Assembly (NCBI GenBank): GCA_030386875.1
Contig: CM059574.1
Coordinates: 6,269,934 to 6,333,933, forward strand
Reading direction: 5' to 3'
Source of the DNA: Morinoia aosen
Lineage: Eukaryota > Arthropoda > Malacostraca > Amphipoda > Talitridae
DNA length: 64,000 bases
Below are positions 37,787 to 50,269 of this stretch, in pieces (within the stretch, counting starts at the first letter, position 1; every line of letters starts with the position of its first letter). A model generated the notes under the pieces. The model worked only from the letters and a program-made list of their open reading frames with translations, was not told the DNA's origin and did no database searches. The translations under genes were made by a program, and so were the position numbers.

Positions 37787-37795
37787 GTAGATTGT

Positions 37796-38676
37796 GCTCT
37801 CAGATATGGTGGATATCGACATGAAAGCTTCTCTTTTAACAAATATGTCCTCATTGCCGCCAAGCCTAGCGATTTTTCCATTTTCTTACATTTTTGGTAG
37901 GACATCTCTATTCAAGATAATCTTTTAATTTTTCATGACTTTCGCTGTCAGTTTTCTTTCCCTTTGCAATAAAAACGAAAACCTTTGTTCACACGGGATT
38001 CCCATTACCACGTGGACACTGGCGACTTCATGGGGTTTTGCACACCCGAAATTAATTGAAGCAGAAGTCCCCACCTGGATGTCCATCCCCAGCTTCAAAA
38101 CTTCAGCAATTCCACGCTAAAGACTCACGAGCGTTCATGCAAGAGAGCAGCCTCAGCTCGGGGCCTTCAAGTTCTTCCTTTTTCATATATACAAGTCGAC
38201 GGTGTGGAAATGAAAAGTTCAAATTGCGAGCTCTCCAGGGAGATACATTTTAATCGAGAGATCAGAAAATCCATTCTGCATTTTTACTCCTGAGCACAAA
38301 TTCCGTGTCGAGTTTGATTGGCAGGTACTTCTGACAATAAATTTTCTGAGCTAAGTTTTCTTTCAATTCATTCAAAAAGTCACGAAGTATAAATAAGCTT
38401 TGTTGTGAAGAGAACAAGACAATTTCCAAGTTCGCTGCTATCTATGTTTGACGCCTCGTAATTATTGTTCACTTTTATGCTATATTATTATTACTTTCGT
38501 GGGTATCACCTCTTCTGGAAGTGTCTCGAAGCAGGTCACTTTTGCGTGGACGCGATTTTTAAACTTAGGAGTTCAGACGCTGTTGGTTCTAGTTGCATGC
38601 GCGGCGCACACCGGGCTGCAGACATTGAACGGCTGCAGTAACTGACCATAATCTGGACACTCAACAAAGAGGATGT
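37796..38676. other. No recognisable gene
   Basis: Nothing recognised between the LINE and the next MITE. Confidence 0.5.
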
Positions 38677-38678
38677 TA

Positions 38679-38798
38679 CATTAGGTTATTTCGATTCTCA
38701 TCATCACGGGCCTGCTTACAGTCGTATTGCGGTAACGCGGCTACGGCATGAGTGCAAACAAACTTGGGGTGCAGGAAGAGTGTCGAAATGACCTAGTG
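38679..38798. mobile_element. 120-bp MITE with TA duplications
   Basis: The left end cattaggttatttcga and the right end on the opposite strand cactaggtcatttcga match at 14 of 16 positions, and weaker pairing continues inward. Both ends abut TA (38677-38678 and 38799-38800). This fits a miniature Tc1/mariner-type element. The interior is GC-rich (ttgcggtaacgcggc) with no coding capacity. Its TIRs differ from those of the pogo-like element at 4052. Confidence 0.65.
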
Positions 38799-38800
38799 TA

Positions 38801-39971
38801 TCGTCTGCTTATCGCTCGCAACAACCTATGAATTTTATGTATAGATTTAAGCAAACCACGCAATCTCAATGAGTTTTTTAATTCTCAGTGGTTAATTTCA
38901 TTGAAACTTCTAGACAAGTCAGTGAATTTATTTCTCCTGAAAATGACACCGGAGGGTCTTCAAACTTAGGGGCACAATGCATATGTACACTTCAACTCGT
39001 ATTGACATCAATTGAATAAATGATTTAAATGTATATTTTACGATCCAAATTTCTTAAAAAGGATTTACCTGCTTGAAGTGAAGGGAGCTATAACTTTTTT
39101 ATGCAACAAAGAGCATGACTCTACGTAATAAAACATTCTTTGTACTTAATACAGAGCTAATGAATATGAGTTTACTTTTTTAATCAGAATGACCTCTAAT
39201 TGGAATCTTCGGTAATTTTTTCTGCAAAACATTTTCGTTTCATAAGTTCTGGAGCAGTTTCTACGTGTGCTTCTACATCACAAAACACTAAGCTCTGAAA
39301 CGCATTTGGCCTCTACGAATTAACTCTACGCTGTTAAGTAGCCCAGGATTTTGTTCCGTTACTGCTCTAGTCTGAGTCAATTTTCTCGGGGTTCAGGGAA
39401 GAAGATAAAAAAGAACTGGTCTGCCGCCCCGAACTGTTGGAAGTCCGGTCAGCGCGACCTTTTGTCCACTAAATGAGCTTCGAAAATTGGACGGAAAATT
39501 CTTCAAAACTTCACGGGCACATCAAGAGGCGGTCATCACAGAAGTTGAGTTTTTGGTGCTCGCTGAATGAGCGGCCAAATGCAATTTATAGCTTAAGCCG
39601 AACTGGTGAAATTTTAAGAAATACGCTTGATTGCTATAATATATTCGTTTTAAAGCAAATGTTAGACGCAATTTTTTGGGGTTTTTGTTAGTATTTCGTT
39701 ACGATGAAAAATCCTTTGTAAGAAAATTATCTTCTTTTCATTCCAACAGCCCCGTTGCAACACAGTTTTTTATCAAAATATAAGAAATGAAGATCCGGGC
39801 TCACCCAAATATTTCACAAGCAACGCACAAATACTAGCGCCTGCAAAACTTCCGCACGATGTAAAATGTTAAAACAGGAGCTCTAGAGCATAATGTTCTT
39901 CAAAATTCCGCACTCGGGCCGGCGCGTTCTCTTTCAGGCCATTTAAGAGGAGGTGTCGCTGAAAAATGCAA
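38801..39971. other. No recognisable gene
   Basis: AT-rich, turning GC-richer from about 39900 towards the promoter candidate. Short frames only. Confidence 0.45.
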
Positions 39972-40009
39972 TATAAAAGCGTCGCGAGGGATGCCCCTCC
40001 CTGTCACTT
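39972..40009 (+). promoter_or_regulatory. Candidate RNA polymerase II core promoter (TATA and initiator)
   Basis: A canonical TATA box, tataaaag (39972-39979), sits in a GC-rich setting and is followed by an initiator-like tcactt (40004-40009) whose A lies 34 bp from the first T of the TATA, near the usual spacing. Such motifs occur by chance in AT-rich DNA, but this one lies in a locally GC-rich stretch and is followed by a possible coding exon with a good splice donor. Confidence 0.27.
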
Positions 40010-40034
40010 GTGCGGCTGAGCCTCCCATAAGTAA

Positions 40035-40092
40035 ATGGGTGCCTTTATTGTGTTAGATCGTCTTACGCGGGCGGGAATACGATCCTTTCCAG
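40035..40092 (+). other. Candidate short first coding exon
   Basis: An ATG at 40035 opens a frame (MGAFIVLDRLTRAGIRSFP) that stays open for 19 codons up to a strong splice donor, ttccag|gtaggt, at 40092/40093. It begins 29 bp after the predicted start site of the TATA candidate. The ATG has G at +4 but T at -3. The hydrophobic-then-basic start resembles no family I can name. No matching downstream exon was found in the window, so this remains a prediction. Confidence 0.2.
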
Positions 40093-40925
40093 GTAGGTTC
40101 GAAGACCTTATTCGAGGATCAATTTATATTTCTAAGTTATTATAACAAGGGGTGAGTTGAAGATTTTCTAAATGGATGGGCAGGACTGAGGCTATTCTTG
40201 CAGCAGAATGTTTTGATGCTCAATACCATTACTTTGAAAGTTACTAACATTCAGTTCCTGCTCACATTATTCTCAGAGGGGCGAAAATATTGGAGCTCCA
40301 ATAACATATTCATGAGCTATTTTCCTCTGTTGACATTGTGCGAGTATTTTAACGACGATACTTCTCCACTTTCGGTAAGCGTTATCTAAAATAATGTACA
40401 AATATTAGTATTGAATCGATGTTGATTTACGAATGGTCAATTGAACAACACTTTAAATCTTGACTACTGAGGCCTTTCTCGTGTACAGAGGTTTATAATT
40501 AATTAAAGTATGAGTAAAAGTACAATCCTTCCAATTCTATTTGATAGTATTTCATAAGTTTTTCATGCAGCGATGTATGAAAGAATGTAAGCCCCGTTTT
40601 CCTATTCAGATTTTTATTGAGGACCAAGAACTTCAAACAAACTGCGGATCAACTTTTCCGATGTTTGAACGCAAGCGCTGTTTTTTTCATTTGAAATTGA
40701 AGGTCAAAGCAGAAGGCGTAAAATTTCTTCGCCAAACAAGAAAAATGTAATGGGATACGTCGCCTCCAAAGTGCTGAGGTAATTGACTTGATGTTCCTAA
40801 TTATACAACGGCGAGAGTCTGTTCTCTTGCTTCCCCTAGCGACACAGAGTGAACTCTTGTAGCAAAACGAACAGAACGAACTATGGGTGGGAAATGTTGA
40901 TTAATCATTAACGATACTCAACACT
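40093..40925. other. No recognisable gene
   Basis: Nothing recognised. A 69-codon frame at 40541-40750 is not recognisable. Confidence 0.45.
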
Positions 40926-41260
40926 CGTTGGAACATGGGTAACAAATGCCCAAGTGTGCACGAGCATCAAATACTAAAATTTTCGTAGTGATTAATAGGG
41001 CGAGCATGGGTACGAAATACAAGAGTGAGCATGGTATCTTACAGCATAGTGAGCAAAACAAGTTCTAAAATTTTCAAGGCTATCAAATACAAGAGTTACC
41101 TCGGGCGTTTAACACCGAAGTGGGCATAACCATCAAGTACCAGAGTGAGCAAGAGCATCAAATACCGGGGTAAGGCATGGGCAGCATACACCAGAGGAAG
41201 CAAGGGCACCAAAATGCCCCAATGAACAAGGGCGTCACCAGATTTACGTACTGTGTACAT
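40926..41260. repeat. Decayed minisatellite, unit about 25 bp
   Basis: Variants of tgagcaagagcatcaaatac and tgagcatgggtacgaaatac recur at about 25-bp intervals, clearest between 41110 and 41240, with insertions between units. About 11-13 units remain countable. Like the 11.6-kb array, it is old. Confidence 0.7.
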
Positions 41261-44200
41261 GAGTAAACTTCAAACAAACACCAGAGAAGCCAACACTCTT
41301 TGGTGCACGCACTCTGCGGTACACACTTCATGATATCCTCCGCCAAACATCGTGACATGGCTCATGCTCCCTATAGATGTGTATTTACTGACCGTTCAAT
41401 TTCTATATTATTTGATAGGTGGGTTGTGCACTGTGACTGCTTCATCAATTGACAAGTTTTCGAAATTCAAGTTGGCGCGAATTCATTTCACTGGGAATTG
41501 CGTCGTCACTGTTTGTTCAGTGACCAATATAGATTTGATATTTATTAAATTTGGAAAATATTACCAGTAGAGGTGAAGGCTTAAATTCTTTTCCAAATTC
41601 TTTGTATTGCTCACTAAATTAGTAAGGGCTTTATTGCTAATACATGGAGATAGTTCCGAATTTTTTTGAAGTTATCATTGTCTAGTTCCTCGAGTATACA
41701 ATTCAATGTATTCCAGGTTACGTGATTTAAGCTGTCATTGCCTGCTTTGCTGAATTAATAGTTGAACAACTGAGATAATATAAGTTTAGCCGTGTTTTTC
41801 TTGCTATACTGCACGTATTATTTTAGTCCGGTTAGTCAGGACAGTTTCGCTTGGTCGTTTGAAGTTTACTTTTGTTTTTTTTAGTATTTTTTGGTGACAT
41901 TTCTGTCAAAGTAATTGTTTGTAGCGCACTAAACCTGTGAGACCCATTTTCGATTTTTTTCCAATATAATATTCACGTTTTGCTTTACTCTAAGGCCTAA
42001 CATAAAACTTTATCTCTTGCATAGTTTTCTTTCAGGTTCTTGTGTCCAATGTTAGGTATTGATTCCTTTTTAACATGGATAAATTTCAAGTGATCACGTC
42101 GCACTCAGCAACGAAGTCTCTTTTCCAGATTGTGTGTAACCGAATTTTAATAATTTGTTTATTATCTTTAAATAAAAAATTTAAATTCTTGTTGAATTGA
42201 GTACGTTTTTACATCTACATAAAATGGGGAATTACGCAATTAAACTTTCGAATTCGTGTATAAATTCATTTCTCACTGTCTTGAATATACGAATAAGTTT
42301 TTCGAAAAGCATGAAGTATTTCCATGAGAGAATATTTTAATTCAGAATGTTTAAATTCCATAATTAAATCAAATTGCTTCAGAGCGAACAGGACTAGATT
42401 CTCTGAGAGCATTCCAATCACTTTTCCCGATTGTTTTGCCTGCGCATAAAATCACTATTAAAATGCTTGGAACTCTCCTGTATCCCACGAGCCTAGTTAC
42501 TTTTGATGGCACTACAATTGGTTAAGGAACAAAATGTCAGAAGCCACGAACACCAAAGCGAATCAGTGAGAGAAGGAAAGAATTATGCAAAAACAATCTT
42601 TCCATCACAAGTGTTTCATTCAAGAAAAATTAGAAATTGGGCCGCATTTAGTAAAATAATATTTTAAACCTTTCTGGCACACAATGGACGTGCTCCACCG
42701 ATCTCCATAGCTCAAATATTCAAATCCTTTGGCGACTTTAGTCGAAGCTACTTTGGTTAACTGAATGAATTATTTTTATCGATTGCGATGAGGCTTTGCT
42801 GCTGGAGTTTGTGAACGTGGGCCTCCAATGCCTGCAAAATGTGAACATCGCCGCATTATGGACGCAGTTATTTACTAAAATTGAGAGTTTAGTTTGGAAT
42901 GGAGTTTTCGGAGTTAAGTTGTTCCTCTAGTGGTGTCGTTGTTTAATGCTATTGTGAAGTAAACTGAAAGCAACCTGGTGACTTATAAAATAATTGGTAA
43001 GAGGGATAATTTGTTGGTAAGCTTTTTTGTCATTTGATGACTCGTTTCGGAAGTTTTGAGGGAATCAAATAAAGTTGTAGAACCCATTAATGCACGAGAA
43101 GTAACAAGAAAATACGCAATGAATGACACATTTGCTGTTCATCAGCAAGTTGAGCGGAATTTTACGCAACGAAGATTAACTAAGATCATAATGTAATTTT
43201 TGCCAACTTCCTTGTAATTAGAGGTGATAAGGTGTGAGAATTCAATTGATTGTTCAGAAACGCGTTAGTTTTAAGCGGGTGACAAACTTCGAATTTGAAG
43301 CAGAGCTTTACATCAACTAATACTCTGAAACAACTCATAAGTTGCCTCAAATTAGTAAAATCAATTGGCCACCAACGATGTACCTGAGCGCTGCGTCAGA
43401 AGACCTGGCCTGACATTACCCAGTGCGGTCACTCCTACCTCTCACCGGCAGGTCTATACAGTGTACGCCCCAGGATGCGTGAAGTTACTCTTCAGGCATC
43501 TAATACTGTGCATGAGTAATTATTTTCCGAATACATTTTTATTCTTGGACTAAAGTGCATTGTTCATTTTTCATTAGACATCACTTTAAATATATTCTAG
43601 GGAGAAATATTGCAGGGCTTTTACAACGCGCTAATGCGTCGTAATGGTTCTTGTACATACTATGGTTCTCAATGCATTCAAATGATGTTTTTCAAGACTG
43701 TTCAATCTTCTATCGAACTTTGATATGCAGGCACTATCAGACCAGTTATTGGTCCCTATATATTTTCAAATATTTCAAAGATAGTATAATATTTTTTTCA
43801 ACGGTTATCCAATATTTTTCAAGATATTATTCTACATTAAGTATTTTGATTATTTTTTTCCTACGTTTCACGTAACGTTTGCCTTCACTTTCGGTGATTT
43901 TTCCTAATCTAATTGGGTAGTTTCACGGGCTTAATTAATACTTAATTTCAGTAAACATCAATTTCTCGCTGCAAAACACAGTGGGTAATCAGATGCGGGC
44001 TGTGCTCGCCGTGCGTCTGTGGTGCGTCATTGTACAAGTATTATAAGTTTCCGCGTAACCACCTATTCCGATATTTCACCTTCAAGGAGGTTCTTTTAAT
44101 GAAAAATGCATACCCATTTATTATTCTCAAATTTTGATTTGTTTGTTCCATTCCGATATTTGAGCTCCCATGATGCATTTCCCAAAAATTTGCTTCTTCC

Positions 44201-46941
44201 GGTCGGAAATAGTTGCTCCATATCAATGTTGAAGTTGGTCGGAAGTATTTCCTCCAAGAAAATTGCAAACCTTTTAGAAAGGACACTTGCAAAATTATTG
44301 CCTCTGACAAAAAGATAAACTTCATTTCGTAATTCTGTACTTCAAATTGATAATGTGCAAATATCAATGAATTATATTTCTAATAACATAAATTACAAAG
44401 ACCAACTCTACAATGGAACTCAATACATTAAATTGATAATGTATCAACAGAAGTAACAAATTTGGCGCAGTATTTACTTAATACTTGATAATTTCTTTTT
44501 TAATTTTTCTGATATTTTGACTAAATTCGGGAGAATTCCTTCTCTTTATAGTAGTACTTTCGCCAGATGTTGAAGCCTGTAATTGTTGTCAACGTCAGCT
44601 AAAATTATTTGTTCCATTGACTGCTGCAAAGTAGGAAGAATGTTGTACAATGTTAATCTCTAATTCAAAGCAATCTGTTAGTGCTTCAATTAATTCATCA
44701 ACGTTACGTGTTGCTTTTTGAGGTTGAGGGAATTGGATTGAATTGAAATAGTCGAGGGGCTGCAGATCTCTCAAGAAGTGTCTGCAATACTGCCCTTTTC
44801 TTGGAATCTGTCAAATTTTTGTCTCACGGTTATAAGTGCACTTTCTATTCAGATCATTTTTGTTTGCCATATCATGCTGGTAATTTAAGAACTTTTTAAT
44901 ATCATCGGAAAAAGGAAAAATACAAAATGATATTAACTTCTACCCTATTATTCATTAAAGGATAAAATTTGTGTTCAACACACTGTGCACGATCGTCTTC
45001 TGTACTCAAAACTGAAGTTCGTTAAAAGACGCTGAAATACGGAGAGTTTTCCCCTTGTGTAGCATTTATTTACGACCTAAGGTCGTATATTTATATTCAA
45101 AAATTTTTGTTTGCCCTATTCATATTCTGTGCATTTTATGCTTATTTTCTTGTAACTGATGATCAGCGAGCGCGCGAGAGTTAAAATCCATTTTTTTATT
45201 TCATTTATTAAAGCAAATGTTTCAGGCAATGACCTCTTTTCCTCTAGTTCCGTTTTTGAAGTAGTCCAAATTTTACCTATTTATTGTTTCGAACACTGAA
45301 ATGCGTCTCAGCATTTCTCTCAGAGCTGCTAGTGAACAATACGACTGGTAAACTAACGAAAATCTTTGTTCTTGTTTAAAAAGTATAATATCATGTGCAC
45401 AATGCACGCGGTTCCAGATCACGAAAATCCTTGCTACAGATCTCATGGTCTTATAATTTGATGAGTGACACTCAAATGCAGGCCGCAAGTCATTATAAGA
45501 AGTGTGAGTATTTATCTCAGTAGCGATGAACTCCTGCACAGCAGCCCTAAAACACAGCCGCAAAATATGAGGAACACGTTTGCCAGACTGGTCGAAATTG
45601 GTTACAGCTCGCAAAATTGGACAAATTTTAATTGAAAAGGGATAAATGTGGGAATAATCAGAAGGACAAGAAGCTATTCTTCAACCCTGATTGAACAAAT
45701 GAGAACTAAGGCCGCATACAAGATTATTTGAGGTGGCAGCGGGAAATTTGCATGATTACTTTAGAGTAATCCTTTGGCTTTGCCTAAATTTACGGCTTTG
45801 CCTAATTACTTTAGAGTAATTAATTCGAACCCTCATACATGAAATGATATTTTGATACATTTACGTTATATTTCGTGCATGCTTACTCCAATTAACCGAT
45901 GACATGGTGGATTTTGTCTAATTATTTGATATTTCAAAGGTTAAAATCTCATTAAATGATATATAACAAGTCTCCCAAAAATGAGACTAGATCCAGCGAG
46001 GACAGGGGTAGTCACGACGTTATCGGTGTTGCATTATTCATCGTCTTGCAGTAGAGCACCAAAACGAGAAGTTGGTCATCCTAACACGTTATATTTTGTA
46101 CCGCAGACATAATATCGATATAAGTGACAGTGAGGGTAATATATATTTTCAAGCATAATTCATAGCAGCAATTGTTCACTTAATAGTGAAAATACCCAGG
46201 AGGAAGTAACGTCACATATGAGTGTAAATTTGAATGAGATATGTATTAATAACTTATGATGTTCACTGTTAAATCTTGTTTAATGATTGCTCGAACACAT
46301 TTGTACAAACCATTATAACCAGCGTGGAATTTCTTGTGCATTTTACCATGAAAATTGAAAACACTAAAGAAATACGAGAAACAATATTGTACACACAAAG
46401 TTGAAATTTAGCCTCATTAACGTGACTAATAGTGCGTTTCAAAAAGTAGACGCTCAGTCCAATGTAATTTTGAACAAAACAAACACAATTCAATTTCGCC
46501 TGATCGGTGAGTTTTCTACCTTTCAAGATCATGCGAAAAAGTTCACTTATAAACTAACTTGTCAATAACGTTGCTAAGCATACACGCGACACGTACACCT
46601 CCATCAAGGAGCTGGTGAGAGAAGAAGTGCCTTACGTGCTGCGTGTTAGTGTCTCCGGTGTAGCGCAGCAGCGGCAGCGCTGAGCAGTGAACTCCACTTC
46701 TGCAGTAGCCTGCTGTGTCAGTCAGAACCATATTTGCTCGTTGATCAAGTGATAACGAAAGCTCAAATATTTCTGCGCTAATACTTAGACACTAGATCTT
46801 ATCTGGGCCATTGCATTACTCCAGAGAATACAGGCGAGGTGATGAAAGCTTGTATGAGCATAAATACAGACTATACAAATCTTCAAATAAGTACTGCAGC
46901 GGCCCTGCGCATGGAATCGCAATATTTCGATGAATATTAGA
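41261..46941. other. No recognisable gene; small palindromes
   Basis: Long AT-rich stretch. A short palindrome, tacgacctaaggtcgta, lies at about 45070-45086. The near-palindrome attactttagagtaat occurs twice (about 45759 and 45807), with ggctttgcctaa duplicated between. A GC-richer piece lies at about 46600-46710. No frame is recognised, including the minus-strand frame at 45273-45614. Confidence 0.4.
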
Positions 46942-47060
46942 GATGAACACTGAAGCATCAAGAAATCATGCTGCTGTCACGGTAGAAATGGTCATTGAAG
47001 CATCACAGAATTATGTGACAATCCTGTGAGTAATGGTCACTAAAGCAACACGCAATCTGG
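46942..47060. repeat. Decayed 45-bp repeat, about 2.5 units
   Basis: The motifs tgaagcatca (46951), tgaagcatca (46996) and taaagcaaca (47041) recur at exactly 45-bp spacing, with tggtcattgaag-like sequence before each. Similarity between units is partial, so it is an old duplication. Confidence 0.6.
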
Positions 47061-48941
47061 GGTGCAAGTAACATCTGATTCCTTACATATTTTAGAGACT
47101 CTGCGGTCTTACATGGAGTAGATTCTTAATGTTGCAAGCCGCATCTTCATCGCTTCTTGTACCGAAAGAAAAAACATCTGTCCGCGTGCGAAGTAGAGTA
47201 CACTGAAGTCTGAGAGATATTCACAATATCTAGGTACGAGTTTTAAGCAAAATACCAGGAATGGCATGTCGCGAGTGATCGTAGTGTGTGGTGTACTTGA
47301 AATTCAGCGTCATAGAGCGAAAGCTTGTGCTCGAAATGTTAACAGAATAAAGCGTTGAAACGAGTAGATATATTAATTTTTCGTGAATTGTACTGGTTTT
47401 TGTGATTTTCATTTCCCGTCACCAACTTCATGAATTTGTTCATTTTTACTTCTCAGCTCATGTTCTCGATTTCCCTCAATCATTTTATCGGATGGACGAT
47501 ACCATCAATCCAGTACCTAGATAATGTAGAATTATGTGAAATTAGCGTGTTTTTTGTCTCATTTACCACTGCAATGAGTAAATGATAATTTCGACACTCG
47601 TTCTAAAATTGTTGGTACATATTCCGAAACATGCATCAATCAAAGAAGGTTTGACAGAAAAGTACAAACCGAGCTCCACCCTGAAGAGAAAATAACCCAG
47701 TAATTCCTGAAGAAATATCGACACCGCACTCCAGTCTCAAGTACAGGTCTGGTGCTGAAGGTCAGTTGGCCAGGGTTTTGTTCGCCAACAATAATGTCCA
47801 ATAATGCACTTCCAATTGTGTGCTGCATCTGACATCTTTTTAGCTCAATAAAGTATGCCCACCATAAATCGAAGAAATAATTTTTGTCCTTCTTAAATAT
47901 CATTCCGATAGCTTTCGAACAACTTGAACCGTATTTATAAAATCACTCAATAAAGCAGATAACCTGCTAGAAAAATTCCCGAAGTATTTTTAGTCCAGAA
48001 CCTTTCAATGTTCCCGTGCATTAACTTTAAAAGTACTGAACAGAATCCATTAGAAATTATGATTTCCGTACCTACATTTGGTCCGAAAAATTAAAAGTAA
48101 GAGGCAGTGAAGTACTCGCATGTAGCGTTGAGATGTAAACAAAACCATAAATATTCACGTTTCCTGTTTAAATGAGCTAATTTTCCGTGATAATAATGTG
48201 CTCCGAGCTAATGTCACTGCGATGTAGAACCTGAGTCTACATCATTAAAACCCAACACTTCCGTAGGCTGAATGGCGGTGGTTTGACTTCTGAGTTACTT
48301 ACTGAATATCTTTTGGTATTTCATTTGTACAGAGGAAGAAAACTTTGGCCTGATGGGAAATGCAGAATGTGAAAATGGAGTGAAAGAAAACTCTTTCCTA
48401 ACGAAATTCAAAATTTTCTCCTTTCTGTTACTTCCATTTAGGATAAAAAGGGAAATCAACGCAGCTAAGAACGTTTCCTTTTAGTATGTATAATATTTTG
48501 AGCTACGTTGATTTTAATCTTTATCCGCTTTCAACTATAATGAGTTTTTATCTACTGCACAGCACTTAACCATTTCTTCCTCAAATGTATTCAAACAATT
48601 TTAAACATGTATTCTTTTAATTTGGCTTTTGAAACAGTAAAATATTATGTTGAGTCCCTATTTTGTTTCCGAAGATTTGCGTCTCTTGCCCATTTCGAGC
48701 GGAGCATATTTTGTGTGGGGCATATTTTTAGTGTCTTTTTTTTGTCTTTCGAACTAATTTCTCTCTATGAGCTCATCATAAACTGAGCGACGTTTTTCTT
48801 TAAAAAATTCTTAAAAATCTTACGACACACATTTAGCTCATAGATAAAATTTAAACAATGAGAATGAGAACATGTCAGGGTATGAATTTTGCAAACACAG
48901 TATTTTTCAATGAGGAAGAAGCGATGAACGAGTAGAAAATG
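47061..48941. other. No recognisable gene
   Basis: AT-rich, nothing recognised. Confidence 0.5.
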
Positions 48942-49072
48942 AGGACTAACTATTTTATTCTTTGAAGGACTAACTATAGAGAGGACATACACAGAGAAGG
49001 AGCAAGGATTAACTATGGGGACGATAAATACAAAAAAGGAACAAGGACTACGATATAGAAAGGACATGCACA
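48942..49072. repeat. 39-bp tandem repeat, about 3 units
   Basis: Units start aggactaactatagagagg at 48966, aggattaactatgggg at 49005 and aggactacgatatag at 49044, each 39 bp apart, with a partial unit at 48942. Units are diverged. The minus-strand frame across it (48765-49073) reflects the unit length being a multiple of three. Confidence 0.78.
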
Positions 49073-49323
49073 AGCAAATTACCTGGCGTCGCTGGAGGTA
49101 AGTGCATCACATTTATTACCGCACAGTTCCAATTTTCACTTTAACGAATACTAGCTCCTGAATGTAATGTAGAATGATATTCAATATAAAAAACCCCAGG
49201 AATATATTCTTGTAGAACAGTGGTATTTAGGAATAGGTGTTATAATAGTCCTGGGTAGCCCTGAGAGGTAGAAGCTCTAGTTCACGAACGCTTGGTCATT
49301 TTGTCAACACACAAGGGTTCAAT
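49073..49323. other. Spacer before the hAT insertion
   Basis: Nothing recognised. Confidence 0.5.
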
Positions 49324-49331
49324 ATTGGGAT

Positions 49332-50261
49332 AAGGGTTTGCAATCCCGGGACAAAATGAAAATACCGGAATCCCGGGATTTCAGGAAGACAATCCTGAAA
49401 ATTCCTGGGATCCCATTTTTTTTATATTTTTACATATATGCTATTATAATTTTTTGCCCATGCCCTTTGCAGTATTTGGCGATTTATAGGGGGCGAAAAA
49501 CCTTTAGCTGAGAAGGATTCTCTAATGAATTCACACTTTGTCACTGTATTTACTGACACTCCATCAACTGCAACAAGCTTGGTCACTTGTTCTTCCGGAG
49601 TACTTGAACGCACTTTTACGAAACTTTTCATTTTTGTTTGTTTAGGTTTAGTGCTTTCACTACTTGCAAGAGGGCGTTTTGCATGAGGGCACTTTGTTCT
49701 AATACGAATTCTGTCTTCTGAGCTACTATAGTTGACGCAACTGGGTATACAGTTTCAGGCTTCACCATGTTGTGTTCACTCTTTAGGTGACGTAACAAAC
49801 CACTGGTAGACCAGCCTTTGCGAAGTAAACTCTTGCTGCACTTTAAACACTTCGCACTTTCTCCAGTTACATCTTTAACATAGTATCGCCGCACCAAGGC
49901 TTTAGTTTGTGTATCATTGGCCGTTGCCATCGTATCGATTACAGTCTATTCTTTATTACCTGCAAAAGCGTACCACAAAATACAATCTGATGCAATAGTT
50001 GAACTATAATACGATATAGCGTAGACTACACTGTATAGTGATGTAAATTGCAATAATATTAAAAGACTAAAGTCCTATTTTGAGCTCTCTAATAGATTAA
50101 TCATGTTAAACAGCTTGATTTTAAGTTATTTTTTCATTCGTATCTTGAAATATCTATACTATTCAGAATAACGGGAATTCCCGGAAAAAAAGCAATTCCC
50201 GGACCGGGAAATTTCGACCCAAAATCAGCCGGGATCCCGGGATCCTGGGATGCAAACCCTA
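49332..50261 (-). mobile_element. Internally deleted hAT transposon with perfect 8-bp duplication
   Basis: The ends (aagggtttgcaatcccggga at 49332, and tagggtttgcatccc read inward from 50261) are matching terminal inverted repeats, with ccggaatcccgggatt-like subterminal repeats on both sides. The element is flanked by attgggat at 49324-49331 and again at 50262-50269, a perfect 8-bp target duplication of the hAT type. At 930 bp it holds only the N-terminal part of a transposase on the minus strand. A perfect duplication means the insertion is fairly young, or at least well preserved. It must have been moved by a transposase encoded elsewhere. Confidence 0.88.
49422..49930 (-). pseudogene. hAT transposase N-terminus: BED zinc finger, then a frameshifted piece
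   Basis: From a true ATG at 49930 the frame runs 100 codons to a tga at 49628. Residues 28-53 form a BED-type zinc finger with the Cys-x2-Cys, His-x4-His pattern (C28, C31, H48, H53; CLKCSK...LLRHLKSEH). In hAT transposases this domain binds the element's ends. Next, in a shifted frame (49631-49422), comes SSTPEEQVTKLVAVDGVS and then FIRESFSAKGF, the start of the conserved region after the finger in hAT proteins. So a 1-base shift separates the two, and the catalytic RNase-H-like core and C-terminal dimerisation region are absent. The BED part alone could be translated as a small DNA-binding protein; whether it is expressed is unknown. Confidence 0.82.
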
Positions 50262-50269
50262 ATTGGGAT

